The notes under the pieces are model-generated. The model saw only the letters and a list, made by a program, of their open reading frames with translations, searched no databases and was not told where the DNA came from. 64,000 bases of DNA, from the NCBI GenBank assembly GCA_035340715.1, contig DAOQTX010000001.1:62001-126000 (forward strand), in the 5' to 3' direction. The stretch comes from DAOQTX01 sp035340715 (GTDB lineage: Bacteria > Bacteroidota > Bacteroidia > AKYH767-A > OLB10). How positions within the stretch are numbered: the first letter of the stretch is position 1; each line of letters begins with the position of its first letter. This document shows positions 9,309 to 18,746 of the stretch, piece after piece. Position numbers and translations under genes: made by a program.

Positions 9309-10611
9309 TTATTTAAAACATAACAGCCATTTTATACTAATAGTATTTATATGGATAGCAGCCGGAATGGTTGTAAAGGAATCTGCTATGTTGCTCGTAC
9401 CTGCATCCATACTGTTGTTTAAATTAAAAGGACGTTATGCAGAAATGCTCATCGGCTTTATTTTCATTCTAACAATGAGCGACAGCCGTGAAACTGAAAT
9501 GGCTTTTGCCAAGACTGTAAAAGATATTTATCTCGTAATGATGGCAGGGTTTCTAATATTTGACAGAAAAACATTCCAACAAAAAAACACTTTTATACAC
9601 CCTTTCATCCCTTTTTTGATTTGGTCTTCCGTGATGATATTTTTCTCACCTATATCTACTGTTGCAGCTCAAAAAACATTATCATGGGGATTACTATTCT
9701 TTACGGTTCCTGCCTTTTTCAATAAATGCATTGAGCAAGAAGGACTTACCTTCTTTCGAAAATATTTCTATCTCGTATTTTTTCTACTCGCTGCCGGTTT
9801 CATTTTAATGGTTCCATTTAGGGAAGCATTTTTTGTTACCGGTCGTTATAATGGTGTTATGGGGAATCCAAATGGAATAGGAATATTTTGCACATTGAAT
9901 TTCTTACTATTCTTTTCTGTGAACACCCTTTACCCAAACGCGTTTGGAAAGCAAGAGAAACAAATTATTTACGGTTTGTTGTTGGCATCCATTCTATTCG
10001 CGGTTTCTCGTAACTCAATGGTTTCCATCATGCTGTTCTTACTGTTTGCCCGTTTTCATAAAATGTCTCCATTTGCAGGTTTCTCAATATTTATTGTTGT
10101 GATCATCGCTTATCAAATTATCAACAACAACTTAATTGAAATTTTACAGAGCTTAGGCTTAGGTGAATATTTGCGCTCTGATAATATTCAAAATGGAAGC
10201 GGAAGAATAGTGGCTTGGAAATTTGCATGGGATGTTATTCAAGAACAGTTTTTGATTGGAAAAGGATTCTCTTTTGATGAGCATATTTTTCACATCAACT
10301 TCGAAAAGTTAAGTGCACTTGGGCACCAAGGAGGTGTACACAATGTATATTTGGCGATGTGGCTCAATACAGGGTTGATTGGATTAATTTTGTTTTTGGT
10401 GGGATTTTTCATGACCACTTTTAAAGCATCACAAAACTCTTTTTTGGCCATGCCTGCCATGTATGCCATTATGTTTAGTATTACGTTTGAAGCCTGGTTG
10501 ATGGGATCTTTAAATCCCTACACCATATTATATATTATATTGATGAGTCTTTTCATTACAAAAGCAAAAACCTTTGAATCAAAGAAAGAAGATACTGTTT
10601 CTGTACTTTGA
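9301..10611 (+). CDS. O-antigen ligase/polymerase-like membrane protein (Wzy/WaaL superfamily)
   Basis: A 436-residue polytopic membrane protein with roughly ten or more hydrophobic segments and a large periplasmic loop before the C-terminal helices (about residues 285-345). The segment GVMGNPNGIG (around residue 185) and the loop containing GSGRIVAWKFAWDVI and IGKGF are typical of the Wzy_C/O-antigen ligase family. The protein would polymerise or ligate glycan repeats in the periplasm. The start is GTG at 9301, inside the previous gene; the ATG at 9305 is in another frame and soon stops. Polymerase versus ligase cannot be told from sequence, but the gene neighbourhood favours a polymerase. 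Confidence 0.82.
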   Translation: MYDYLKHNSHFILIVFIWIAAGMVVKESAMLLVPASILLFKLKGRYAEMLIGFIFILTMSDSRETEMAFAKTVKDIYLVMMAGFLIFDRKTFQQKNTFIHPFIPFLIWSSVMIFFSPISTVAAQKTLSWGLLFFTVPAFFNKCIEQEGLTFFRKYFYLVFFLLAAGFILMVPFREAFFVTGRYNGVMGNPNGIGIFCTLNFLLFFSVNTLYPNAFGKQEKQIIYGLLLASILFAVSRNSMVSIMLFLLFARFHKMSPFAGFSIFIVVIIAYQIINNNLIEILQSLGLGEYLRSDNIQNGSGRIVAWKFAWDVIQEQFLIGKGFSFDEHIFHINFEKLSALGHQGGVHNVYLAMWLNTGLIGLILFLVGFFMTTFKASQNSFLAMPAMYAIMFSITFEAWLMGSLNPYTILYIILMSLFITKAKTFESKKEDTVSVL

Positions 10612-11641
10612 GTTAGCGGGTTATTTTACTGCATGCATTGAGCATTTGGTTTCAAAACATGCAGTCGAAATTCATGTGGTTCGTTATCCGGTTAATTCAG
10701 TGGCACCCTTTCAATTTGATAACGGAAACGATCTGATTCGATACTACGAACGAAGCGAATTTTCTCAAGAGCAGCTGATACAGTTTTGCAGAGAATTGAA
10801 TCCCGATTTAATTGTTTGTAATGGATGGAGTGATACATTGTATGTAGAAACCTGCAAACATTTTAAGAATCAAATACCATATGTTTTAACGTTTGATAAC
10901 CCTTGGAGAAATACATTCAAACAAAATATAGCGCGTTTTGTCTCAAGACTTTTTTTGCTACCGCATTTCAATCAGGTATGGGTTCCGGGCGAAGCACAGT
11001 TTCAATATGCCCTTCGATTAGGATTTAAAGAGTCGCAAATAAAAAGAGGTTTGTACTGTTGCGATTATAATTTGTTTTCTAGTTATTACCATGAAAACAA
11101 AGAACTAAAAAAGAGAAATTTTCCTAAACGATTTTTATTTCTTGGGCGATATACCAAACTGAAAGGAGTTCAAGAACTTTGGGACGCATTCATGGCTTTA
11201 CATAAAAATACTGATTGCGAATGGGAACTGTGGTCAATTGGTAAAGGCGATTTGGATTCAAAATTTCCTATACACCCAAAGATTAAAAACTTCGGTTTTG
11301 TTCAACCTTCCGAACTTGGTCATTTTATAAAAGAATGTGGCGTATTTATGATGCCCAGTCAATATGAGCATTGGGGCGTGGTATTGCATGAAATGACATT
11401 AGCCGGTTTGCCCGTTATTTGTTCAGACACTACATCGGCCGCGGATACTTTTGTTGAACATGGACAAAATGGATTTTTACATAAAGCCTGTAGCAGCGAT
11501 TCCATATTACAGTATATGTCACAGATAACTAAATTAAGCAATGAAGAGTTATGGGAGATGTCGAAACAAAGTAATACCATTGGTCAGAGAATTAATTTTG
11601 AAACTTGGAGCGAAGATTTATTAAATTATATAAGTCGATAA
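10574..11641 (+). CDS. Glycosyltransferase family 4
   Basis: A 355-residue GT-B enzyme that starts with TTG inside the last 38 bases of the Wzy-like gene, in another frame. The C-terminal domain has FLFLGRYTKLKGVQELWDAF (about residues 185-204) and MPSQYEHWGVVLHEM with the paired glutamates that bind the donor phosphate and ribose. It is expected to add one sugar of the repeat unit. The TTG is the first usable start, since later methionines would remove the N-terminal strand (KKILFLYFELAGYF). The long overlap suggests tight coupling with the gene before it. Confidence 0.83.
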   Translation: MNQRKKILFLYFELAGYFTACIEHLVSKHAVEIHVVRYPVNSVAPFQFDNGNDLIRYYERSEFSQEQLIQFCRELNPDLIVCNGWSDTLYVETCKHFKNQIPYVLTFDNPWRNTFKQNIARFVSRLFLLPHFNQVWVPGEAQFQYALRLGFKESQIKRGLYCCDYNLFSSYYHENKELKKRNFPKRFLFLGRYTKLKGVQELWDAFMALHKNTDCEWELWSIGKGDLDSKFPIHPKIKNFGFVQPSELGHFIKECGVFMMPSQYEHWGVVLHEMTLAGLPVICSDTTSAADTFVEHGQNGFLHKACSSDSILQYMSQITKLSNEELWEMSKQSNTIGQRINFETWSEDLLNYISR

Positions 11642-11647
11642 TTATTT

Positions 11648-13525
11648 ATGTGTGGAATAAGCGGCATAATTGGCTTTAGCGACAAAGAAGAAGTTAGCAG
11701 ACGAATTCAAACGATGACGGATGCTATCGCGCATCGCGGCCCTGACGATCAGGGTATATATGTAGATGATTTTATTGCGCTTGGCCACCGAAGATTGGCA
11801 ATTATTGATTTGTCTTCCGCGGGACATCAGCCAATGTGGGATTTTGAAAAGAGATATACGATTGTTTATAATGGTGAGATTTACAATTTCAAAGAAATAA
11901 AGAGTCAGATTAATGATTATCCCTTCCAATCCAATTCCGATACCGAAGTGCTATTGGCAGCCTATAGAAAGTGGGGCTCAGGCATGCTTGAAAAATTAGC
12001 CGGCATGTTTGCCTTTGCAATATTTGATAAAGTAACAAATGAAACATTCATTGCTCGCGATCGATTGGGAATTAAACCTCTGTATTACTACCATCAAAAT
12101 GGAGTTTTTGTTTTTTCATCAGAGGTGAGATCTTTATTGAAGAGTGGGTTTTTAAAAGCTGCATTAAACCACTCCGCTTTGGGCGATTATTTTTCGTATC
12201 AAACCATACATGCACCAAACACCATCATAGAAAATGTATTTTGTTTAATGCCCGGACATTTTGCTCTTATAAAGAACAAAGAACTTAACATTCATAAATA
12301 TTGGTCATTACAAAATTCGATAGACAAAGATGCGATTCATCATAGCATTGATCAAATAAAATCAAATGTTAAGAGTTTGCTCTATCAAGCTGTTGAAAGA
12401 AGGTTGGTCAGCGATGTAGATTTTGGAGCATTCCTGTCCGGTGGAATTGACTCTAGTGCAGTTGTTGCGATTATGAGTGAAGTGCATTCCAAAAAAGTGA
12501 AGACATTCAATGTATCGTTTGATGAATCTGAATTCAGTGAAGCACGTTTTGCAAATATTATTGCAAAAAAATACAATACCGATCATACCGAAATTCGCCT
12601 GAGTCCGCAAATGTTTCTTGAGAGCTTACCGGAAGCACTTAGTGCTTTAGATCATCCAAGTGGAGATGGTCCAAATTCATATATAGTTTCTAAAGCAACT
12701 AAAAAAGGTGGCATTACTATGGCTCTCTCAGGATTGGGTGGTGATGAACTCTTTGCAGGTTATCCGGTATTTAAACGGATGCATTCCAATAAAGCTTTGA
12801 ATTTATTTACCTCATTACCAAAACCCCTGAGGCAAAGTGCAGCAGGAGTTTTGGCCTATTTAAACAAAGGGCCAGCAAGCAAAAAATTATTGCAAATCAG
12901 TCAGGCTAAAAACAGTTCATTTGAAGAATTGTATCCGATTTGGAGAAAAATAGCTTCACAAAACACCATAAACAAATTACTGAGTTATGATGATACTCAT
13001 ACAAACTTTGTTTCAAAAATCATTTCAAGTGAGACGAGTGATTGGAGTAATTTTTCTAATCACAATTTGAGTAAAATCAGCATTGCTGAAATGACAACCT
13101 ATATGCAAAATGTATTGCTACGAGATACCGACCAAATGAGTATGGCTGTAGCTCTTGAAGTGCGCGTGCCCTTCTTAGATCATCATCTTGTTGAATATGT
13201 TTTGGGCGTTTCAGATCACCACAAATTTCCTTCTTATCCTAAGAAATTATTGATTGAAAGTATCGAAGAATTATTACCCAGAGAAATTGTTCATCGTCCT
13301 AAAATGGGATTTGTTTTACCTTGGGAGCATTGGTTAAAAAATGAAATGCGCTCTTTTTGTTCTGAACGCATTGATGCGTTATCTCAAAGATCATTTATCG
13401 ATGAAAAACAATTGCTCAAGCGTTGGAATCAGTTCTTGAAGGGTCGAAAAGATATCCGTTGGAATGATATGTGGATCTGCATAGTCTTGGAAGATTATAT
13501 TCAAAAAAATAATTTGCACTCGTGA
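11648..13525 (+). CDS. asnB: Glutamine-hydrolysing asparagine synthetase-type amidotransferase
   Basis: A 625-residue class II glutamine amidotransferase fused to an ATP-dependent synthetase. Cys2 in MCGISG is the N-terminal nucleophile that releases ammonia from glutamine. RLAIIDL, YNGEIYN and SDTEVLL form the glutaminase site. The synthetase domain carries the pyrophosphate loop SGGIDSS (about residues 264-270) and GLGGDELFAGY. The family makes asparagine or, in polysaccharide loci (WbpS-like), amidates sugar carboxylates. Being placed between two glycosyltransferase genes, with four-base overlap to the next, favours an amidating role on a uronic-acid residue, though free asparagine synthesis cannot be excluded. 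Confidence 0.9.
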   Translation: MCGISGIIGFSDKEEVSRRIQTMTDAIAHRGPDDQGIYVDDFIALGHRRLAIIDLSSAGHQPMWDFEKRYTIVYNGEIYNFKEIKSQINDYPFQSNSDTEVLLAAYRKWGSGMLEKLAGMFAFAIFDKVTNETFIARDRLGIKPLYYYHQNGVFVFSSEVRSLLKSGFLKAALNHSALGDYFSYQTIHAPNTIIENVFCLMPGHFALIKNKELNIHKYWSLQNSIDKDAIHHSIDQIKSNVKSLLYQAVERRLVSDVDFGAFLSGGIDSSAVVAIMSEVHSKKVKTFNVSFDESEFSEARFANIIAKKYNTDHTEIRLSPQMFLESLPEALSALDHPSGDGPNSYIVSKATKKGGITMALSGLGGDELFAGYPVFKRMHSNKALNLFTSLPKPLRQSAAGVLAYLNKGPASKKLLQISQAKNSSFEELYPIWRKIASQNTINKLLSYDDTHTNFVSKIISSETSDWSNFSNHNLSKISIAEMTTYMQNVLLRDTDQMSMAVALEVRVPFLDHHLVEYVLGVSDHHKFPSYPKKLLIESIEELLPREIVHRPKMGFVLPWEHWLKNEMRSFCSERIDALSQRSFIDEKQLLKRWNQFLKGRKDIRWNDMWICIVLEDYIQKNNLHS

Positions 13526-14682
13526 AAACGATCTTAACCTTTATCGATTGGTATCTTCCTGCATACAAAGCCGGAGGACCAATCCGTTCATGTGCAAATA
13601 TGATTTCACATTTAAAGGATGATTTTAATTTCAAAATTATTTGTAGTTCATTTGATTTGAATGAATCAAAAATGCTAGACGGAATTGAAAGTGGCGTATG
13701 GACAAAAGCTCCTGATGGAACGGAAATCCTGTATATCAACCCACTCCAATTGAATTTTGCATTCATACAAAGAATGATCAATGAAGTGAACCCTGATCTA
13801 ATTTATTTAAACAGTATTTACTCGAAATTTTATACTTTATATCCTCTGTGGGCCAACAAAAAAAGAAGCGATCATATTCCGGTGATCATTGCACCAAGAG
13901 GAATGCTGGGCAAAGGATCTCTAGCTCAAAAGGCTTTTAAGAAAAAAGTTTTCTTAATGCTTGCAAAGGCTTTGGGCTTGTTCTCAAATGTGGTTTGGCA
14001 TTGCAGTACAGCACAGGAAAGTAAAGAAGTTGAAAAAACATTTGATTCGAAAAGCATAAGAGCATTGGCCATCAATTTGAGCGAAAAGAAAAAAATAGAA
14101 TTTGTAGAAATAGAAAAAACAAAAGGAGATGTAAAGCTGATTTGGTTGGCTCGAATTTCATCTGTAAAAAATTTTAAAGGTGCAGTTGAGTCCATCGTTA
14201 AGATAAAACCAATGTATAAAGTTCAGTTTGATGTGTATGGACCATCAGATGATGAAAGATATTTCAACGAATGTTTGAGTATTGTTCAGACTGCAGCACC
14301 ACATATTCGAATCAATTTTTTTGAAGCAGTGCCTCATCAAAAGGTTGGGAAACTCTTGAGCCAATATCATTTTATGTTTTTACCTACCTTTAATGAGAAT
14401 TTTGGACATGGAATAGTTGATGCTTTTATGGCAAGTTGTCCGGTGCTCATCAGCAACACTACTCCATGGAAAAATCTAGAAGAAGAGTACTCAGGTATGG
14501 TGATAAACGGTTTCGACCCATCGGACTATGCTTTAGCCATAGAAAAGATTTGCAATATGGATCAATCGGCATATGATATATATCGAAAAGGTGCTTATAA
14601 TAAAGCAATCGAAATCATCAACAACCCTGTTGCAAAAAATGCACATATAGAAATGTTTTCCAATAGTATAAAGCATGGGTGA
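13522..14682 (+). CDS. Glycosyltransferase family 4
   Basis: A 386-residue GT-B enzyme. The N-terminus reads LTFIDWYLPAYKAGGPIRS, a start typical of a GT4 group in Bacteroidota polysaccharide loci. The C-terminal domain has WLARISSVKNFKG (about residues 210-222) and LPTFNENFGHGIVDAF, in which paired acidic residues hold the donor. The start is GTG sharing the four bases GTGA with the stop of the asparagine synthetase gene, a classical coupled overlap. Its own stop lies inside the next gene by eight bases. Donor sugar is unknown. Confidence 0.85.
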   Translation: MKTILTFIDWYLPAYKAGGPIRSCANMISHLKDDFNFKIICSSFDLNESKMLDGIESGVWTKAPDGTEILYINPLQLNFAFIQRMINEVNPDLIYLNSIYSKFYTLYPLWANKKRSDHIPVIIAPRGMLGKGSLAQKAFKKKVFLMLAKALGLFSNVVWHCSTAQESKEVEKTFDSKSIRALAINLSEKKKIEFVEIEKTKGDVKLIWLARISSVKNFKGAVESIVKIKPMYKVQFDVYGPSDDERYFNECLSIVQTAAPHIRINFFEAVPHQKVGKLLSQYHFMFLPTFNENFGHGIVDAFMASCPVLISNTTPWKNLEEEYSGMVINGFDPSDYALAIEKICNMDQSAYDIYRKGAYNKAIEIINNPVAKNAHIEMFSNSIKHG

Positions 14683-15235
14683 AAACAAAACCAATTTGAG
14701 TCGTTACGACAATAGCTGGTATCATCCTGGAGCAAACGCATTGAAGCGTTTGATATGGTACTTTGTTAATGCCTGTTTTTTTATGTTTCCACTTTTTCCT
14801 TTTCAAGGATTTAAAATTTTTCTGCTTCGATTGTTTGGAGCAAAAATTGGGAAGGGTTTAGTTATTAAACCATCAGTAAGTATTAAATATCCTTGGTTAC
14901 TAAAGGTTGGTGATCATTGCTGGATAGGCGAAAACGTATGGATAGACAATCTTGCTCTGGTTCAGATTGGTAATCATGTATGTCTTTCGCAAGGCGCTAT
15001 GTTGCTTACAGGAAATCATAATTATAAAAAATCAACTTTTGATCTTATGGTAGGCGCCATAACTCTAGAAGATGGCGTTTGGATTGGTGCAAAGTCTATT
15101 GTTTGCCCGCGAGTTACTTGTCAATCACATTCTGTTTTAGCGGTAAATTCGGTAGCTGTTGAAACTTTAGAAGCCTATTGGGTGTATAAAGGAAATCCGG
15201 CCATTAAATATCGTCAAAGAAAAATTGATGAATAA
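14675..15235 (+). CDS. wcaF: WcaF-like putative colanic acid/EPS acetyltransferase
   Basis: A 186-residue left-handed beta-helix acyltransferase. Hexapeptide-type repeats run from IGKGLVIKPSVSIKYPW through WIGENVWIDNLALVQIG to WIGAKSIVCPRV. The NHNY motif (LTGNHNYKKSTF) supplies the likely catalytic histidine. The family uses acetyl-CoA to O-acetylate sugars of exopolysaccharide in the cytoplasm. It overlaps the preceding glycosyltransferase by eight bases and is followed six bases later by a GT2 gene, the same gene order type as wcaF/wcaA in colanic-acid-like loci. Confidence 0.87.
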   Translation: MGENKTNLSRYDNSWYHPGANALKRLIWYFVNACFFMFPLFPFQGFKIFLLRLFGAKIGKGLVIKPSVSIKYPWLLKVGDHCWIGENVWIDNLALVQIGNHVCLSQGAMLLTGNHNYKKSTFDLMVGAITLEDGVWIGAKSIVCPRVTCQSHSVLAVNSVAVETLEAYWVYKGNPAIKYRQRKIDE

Positions 15236-15241
15236 AGAGAA

Positions 15242-16018
15242 ATGAAGATCAGTATCATAACCATAACGTACAATAGTCAGGCAACGGTTGAAGACACACT
15301 TAAATCGGTACTTGAACAAGACTATCCGGATATTGAATATATTATAGTGGATGGTCGATCAAAAGACCAAACGCTAAAAATTGTCAATCGCTACTCCGAT
15401 CGAATCAGCAAAATTGTAAGTGAAAAAGACAATGGTTTGTATGATGCATTGAATAAGGGAATTAGTTTGGCCACAGGCGAGGTGATTGGCATGTTGCATT
15501 CGGACGATGTGTATGCATATCCGCAGGCAATTTCAGATGTGATGAAACAATTTAAATCCGATTCAGCACTTGAAGGAGTTTATGCTGATCTGGTTTTTGT
15601 AAATCGACAAGATCCCAATAAAGTGATGCGCTATTGGAAATCGGGAGAGTATATTGAAGGATCTTTCGAGCAAGGTTGGATGCCTCCTCATCCTACATTT
15701 TTTGTAAGGAAAGATTGTTATGCAAAACATGGATCGTTTAATACTTCATTAAAACTCTCGGCCGATTATGAACTAATGTTGCGATTGATTCATATTCAAA
15801 AAATAAAAATCAAATATCTTCCAAGCACCTTGGTTAAAATGAAAATGGGAGGTACCAGTAATGTAAGTTTCTTTGTAAAGCTGAAAGCCAACATCGAGGA
15901 TAAACTTGCCTGGAAAATGAACGGAGTAAAACCGGGATTCCTAACCTTTTTTAAAAAACCATTGCGCAAACTATCTCAGTATTTCAAAAGGACAGTCCAA
16001 TCATTACTCAACTTTTAG
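15242..16018 (+). CDS. Glycosyltransferase family 2 (WcaA-like)
   Basis: A 258-residue GT-A fold enzyme. MKISIITITYNSQATVEDTL is the family start. YIIVDGRSKDQT holds the first aspartate, EKDNGLYDALNKGI precedes the donor site, and MLHSDDVY supplies the DxD-type metal-binding pair (about residues 85-90). It is the last gene of the polysaccharide run. Its final 15 bases overlap the end of the convergent CPBP protease gene. It probably transfers one sugar to the lipid-linked repeat; the donor is unknown. Confidence 0.88.
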   Translation: MKISIITITYNSQATVEDTLKSVLEQDYPDIEYIIVDGRSKDQTLKIVNRYSDRISKIVSEKDNGLYDALNKGISLATGEVIGMLHSDDVYAYPQAISDVMKQFKSDSALEGVYADLVFVNRQDPNKVMRYWKSGEYIEGSFEQGWMPPHPTFFVRKDCYAKHGSFNTSLKLSADYELMLRLIHIQKIKIKYLPSTLVKMKMGGTSNVSFFVKLKANIEDKLAWKMNGVKPGFLTFFKKPLRKLSQYFKRTVQSLLNF

Positions 16019-16936
16019 AGGAACCGCTTCAATTCGACCTTTTTTTAGTTTCAAAATCATCCAAGTCAATATTGGAAGTGAGATTACTGTAATATAAATG
16101 GTGTCGTCCGCACCAAGGGTATTCAAATCGTGTTGAACAATATTATGCTGCATTAAATATTCTGCCAATACACTTATGGCATTGTTAAGAAAATGCAATA
16201 AAACCGGTAGCCAAATTGTGCCACTCCAATAGAACACATAACCTAATAAAGCTCCTAAAAGCATTCGTGGAACGAAACCATAAAATTGCAAATGCAATGC
16301 GCTAAATATAATAGCGGTGCACCATATAGCGGTGTGAATATTTCCAAACCACTCCTTTAACATTTTCAGCACAACTCCTCTGAACAGAAATTCCTCCCCC
16401 AAAGCCGGTAATAAGGCAATGATGAAAATATTAATCAGTAAGTCTGAAATGCCATTCATAACCAATAAACGCTCAGTAATGATGGCGGCAGCAGTCTCCT
16501 TTTCTTTCATCCACTGCTCTATCCCTATCAAAAATTCAGGCATTGAAATATGCGCATTCCAATAAACCAGAATATTAATCACAGGAATGAGCATGATGCT
16601 GATCAATATAGCATAAGCAATTTGTATTTTGTTTAGAGACTGCAACGGGAAAAAATCTGTAATTGAAATCTTGAAAAGTTTTGGAATCAGTAAGGCAGGA
16701 ATTAAAAACATTCCAATACTTGAAAAAGATTGAAACAGCTTGAGAGCAAAAAGGTGATGAATATGATTGCTGGAGTTGAGTACCATATTCACTTCATCAA
16801 AGGATACACCCAAAATAATCGTAATCAGTAAAAAGGAGAAAAGGGTGATGACTATTGAGCTGATCAGAATAATTCCTAACAATACAAATAATTTACTGCT
16901 GTAGGGGGCTATTTTCCAGTCGGGTAACAAATTCAT
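16004..16936 (-). CDS. CPBP-family intramembrane metalloprotease
   Basis: A 310-residue membrane protein with about seven or eight hydrophobic helices. The C-terminal CPBP (Abi) core holds EEFLFRG (about residues 181-187, the EExxxR motif), FSALHLQFYGFVPRML (FxxxH) and LLHFLNNAI with the third motif. These residues match the glutamyl intramembrane protease group related to Rce1. The physiological substrate is unknown; in bacteria such proteins are linked with bacteriocin immunity or envelope maturation. It converges on the polysaccharide operon with overlapping ends. Confidence 0.85.
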   Translation of the reverse strand: MNLLPDWKIAPYSSKLFVLLGIILISSIVITLFSFLLITIILGVSFDEVNMVLNSSNHIHHLFALKLFQSFSSIGMFLIPALLIPKLFKISITDFFPLQSLNKIQIAYAILISIMLIPVINILVYWNAHISMPEFLIGIEQWMKEKETAAAIITERLLVMNGISDLLINIFIIALLPALGEEFLFRGVVLKMLKEWFGNIHTAIWCTAIIFSALHLQFYGFVPRMLLGALLGYVFYWSGTIWLPVLLHFLNNAISVLAEYLMQHNIVQHDLNTLGADDTIYITVISLPILTWMILKLKKGRIEAVPLKVE

Positions 16937-16981
16937 TCGTTTTGATGCTATTTTAAAATGGACTTAAACCATTTGATTGTA

Positions 16982-16989
16982 TAATTTTG
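16982..16989 (+). promoter_or_regulatory. Candidate Bacteroidota -7 box for dus
   Basis: TAATTTTG fits TAnnTTTG, lying 21 bases before the TTG start of the dihydrouridine synthase gene in a divergent gap. No -33 TTTG lies at 19-21 bases upstream. Confidence 0.38.
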
Positions 16990-17010
16990 CAACGAAATTA
17001 TGAATAAACA

Positions 17011-18018
17011 TTGGCTTTGGTAAAAATCGGCACTATCGAACTGGGTGAATTTCCACTTTTACTTGCTCCTATGGAGGATGTGAGTGATCCTCCTTTTCGA
17101 TACGTGTGCAAGCAGAACGGAGCCGATTTGATGTATACCGAATTCATTTCATCGGAGGGACTGATTCGCGATGCCGCTAAAAGCACAAAGAAGTTGGATA
17201 TTTTTAGTTATGAAAGACCTATAGGCATTCAAATTTTTGGCAGTGAGATCAACTCAATGATCGAAGCTGCTACCATTGCTGAAGCTGCTCAGCCCGATTT
17301 GATTGACATTAATTATGGTTGTCCGGTAAAAAATGTTGCTTGCAAAGGTGCAGGTGCAGGTCTTTTACAAGACATTCCTAAAATGGTTGAAATGACTAAA
17401 GCTATTGTAGATGCCGTTTCATTACCGGTAACTGTAAAGACACGCTTGGGATGGGATGATCAAACAAAGAATATAGAAGAGGTTGCCGAACGACTTCAGG
17501 ATATTGGGATAAAAGCACTTACCATTCATGGTCGAACACGTAAGCAGATGTATAAAGGTGAAGCCGATTGGTACTTAATTTCTGCAGTGAAAAATAATGC
17601 TAGGATAAAAATTCCAATTTTTGGAAATGGTGACATTGACAGTCCTGAAAAAGCACTTGATTATAAAAATAAATATGGTGTGGATGGAATCATGATTGGA
17701 AGAGCCAGTATTGGACATCCATGGATTTTTAATGAAATAAAACACTATCTAAATACCGGTGAATTCTTGCCAGCACCTGAATTAAGCGACCGATTATTGG
17801 CTTGCAAAACTCACTTTGATAAATCGATTGAATGGAAAGGACCCATAACAGGGATTTATGAAATGCGCAGGCACTATAGCAACTATTTTAAAGGCTTAAG
17901 TCATTTTAAAGAATACCGTATGCGTTTGGTAACTGCTACTACACCGCAAGATATTTACTCAATTTTAGAAGAGATACAATATTCATATGGTGATTCAGAT
18001 GTTTATCAGGCATCCTAA
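17011..18018 (+). CDS. dusB: tRNA-dihydrouridine synthase, DusB-like
   Basis: A 335-residue TIM-barrel flavoenzyme that reduces specific uridines of tRNA with NADPH and FMN. Visible landmarks are LAPMEDVSDPPFRYV near the N-terminus, INYGCPVKNVACKGAGAG with the catalytic cysteine, VKTRLGW, TIHGRTRKQMYKG and FGNGDI followed by GIMIGRASIG for FMN phosphate binding. The start appears to be TTG at 17011 or TTG at 17017; an ATG at 17000 is in another frame and encodes only seven residues. The gene stands alone between divergent and convergent neighbours. Confidence 0.9.
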   Translation: MALVKIGTIELGEFPLLLAPMEDVSDPPFRYVCKQNGADLMYTEFISSEGLIRDAAKSTKKLDIFSYERPIGIQIFGSEINSMIEAATIAEAAQPDLIDINYGCPVKNVACKGAGAGLLQDIPKMVEMTKAIVDAVSLPVTVKTRLGWDDQTKNIEEVAERLQDIGIKALTIHGRTRKQMYKGEADWYLISAVKNNARIKIPIFGNGDIDSPEKALDYKNKYGVDGIMIGRASIGHPWIFNEIKHYLNTGEFLPAPELSDRLLACKTHFDKSIEWKGPITGIYEMRRHYSNYFKGLSHFKEYRMRLVTATTPQDIYSILEEIQYSYGDSDVYQAS

Positions 18019-18019
18019 A

Positions 18020-18050
18020 AACTGAAAGGCAGCCCTTTTACGAGACTGCC
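18020..18050 (-). terminator. Weak hairpin terminator candidate after tonB-like gene
   Basis: A five-base stem (GGCAG with CTGCC, 12-14 base loop) lies between convergent dusB and the tonB-like gene. Read on the minus strand it is followed by TTTCAGTTTTT. The stem is short, so this is a weak call. Confidence 0.35.
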
Positions 18051-18077
18051 CTTCTATAAAAAATAAAATCTTTCTAT

Positions 18078-18746
18078 TTATTTAAGCGAAAAGTTTACCG
18101 GTAAGTTAAACTGTACCGATACGGCTTTACCTCTTTGTTTTCCAGGCGACCATTTGGGCATTGACTTTACTACACGAACCGCTTCCTCGTCAATTGCAGG
18201 ATGTACACCTCTTAATATTTTCAAATCTTTAATAGATCCTGTCGGGTCAACGACAAAGGTTAGATATACTCTTCCGGTGATATTATTCTCACGAGCAATT
18301 GCAGGATACTTAATATTGTTTTGCAAGAATTTTACTAAAGCAGCTTCTCCTCCAGGAAACGAAGGAGGATTCTCAACCACTAAAAATATTTCAGGCTCAT
18401 CAACTTCTTCTACTGTATTTTTTACTTCTACTACTACGGTGTTTTGATCCGCTTCTGTATCTTCAATGACTGCTTCATTTTCAATCACTTTATCGTCTTC
18501 AACAATATTTAACACCTCAACTACCGGTGGAGGTGGCGGTGGTAGTTTTTCTTCTTGTTTAGTGATAGGTATCATCTCTTCCGGGACATCGTCAATATTT
18601 AACTGACCCAGACTGTGTGCAGAGCCATCATAGCTTTTCCACTCAAATGCCAACAGTGTAACTCCAAGAGCTGCAGCAAGACCAATTTGAAAGAACAACT
18701 TGCGTTGCTTTTCAAGGTTTGCACTATCTGATTTTTTTGCTTCCAT
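18078..18746 (-). CDS. TonB-family energy transducer
   Basis: A 222-residue inner-membrane anchored periplasmic protein. Residues 16-36 form one transmembrane segment (IGLAAALGVTLLAFEW). Next comes a proline stretch (LPPPPPPVVE, about 69-78), an acidic linker and the TonB C-terminal domain (from FPGGEAAL, about 131, to the end), including ITGRVYLTFVVD and PVNFSLK. It would pass proton-motive energy to SusC- or siderophore-type outer membrane receptors. The start overlaps the VanZ-like gene by 23 bases. A paralogue with the same architecture is encoded at 58139-58804. Confidence 0.88.
   Translation of the reverse strand: MEAKKSDSANLEKQRKLFFQIGLAAALGVTLLAFEWKSYDGSAHSLGQLNIDDVPEEMIPITKQEEKLPPPPPPVVEVLNIVEDDKVIENEAVIEDTEADQNTVVVEVKNTVEEVDEPEIFLVVENPPSFPGGEAALVKFLQNNIKYPAIARENNITGRVYLTFVVDPTGSIKDLKILRGVHPAIDEEAVRVVKSMPKWSPGKQRGKAVSVQFNLPVNFSLK

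Noticed and set aside
17000..17023. Seven-codon frame MNKHWLW before dusB as a leader peptide
   Set aside because: Too short for a test, no attenuator hairpin near it, and dusB is not an amino-acid biosynthesis gene.
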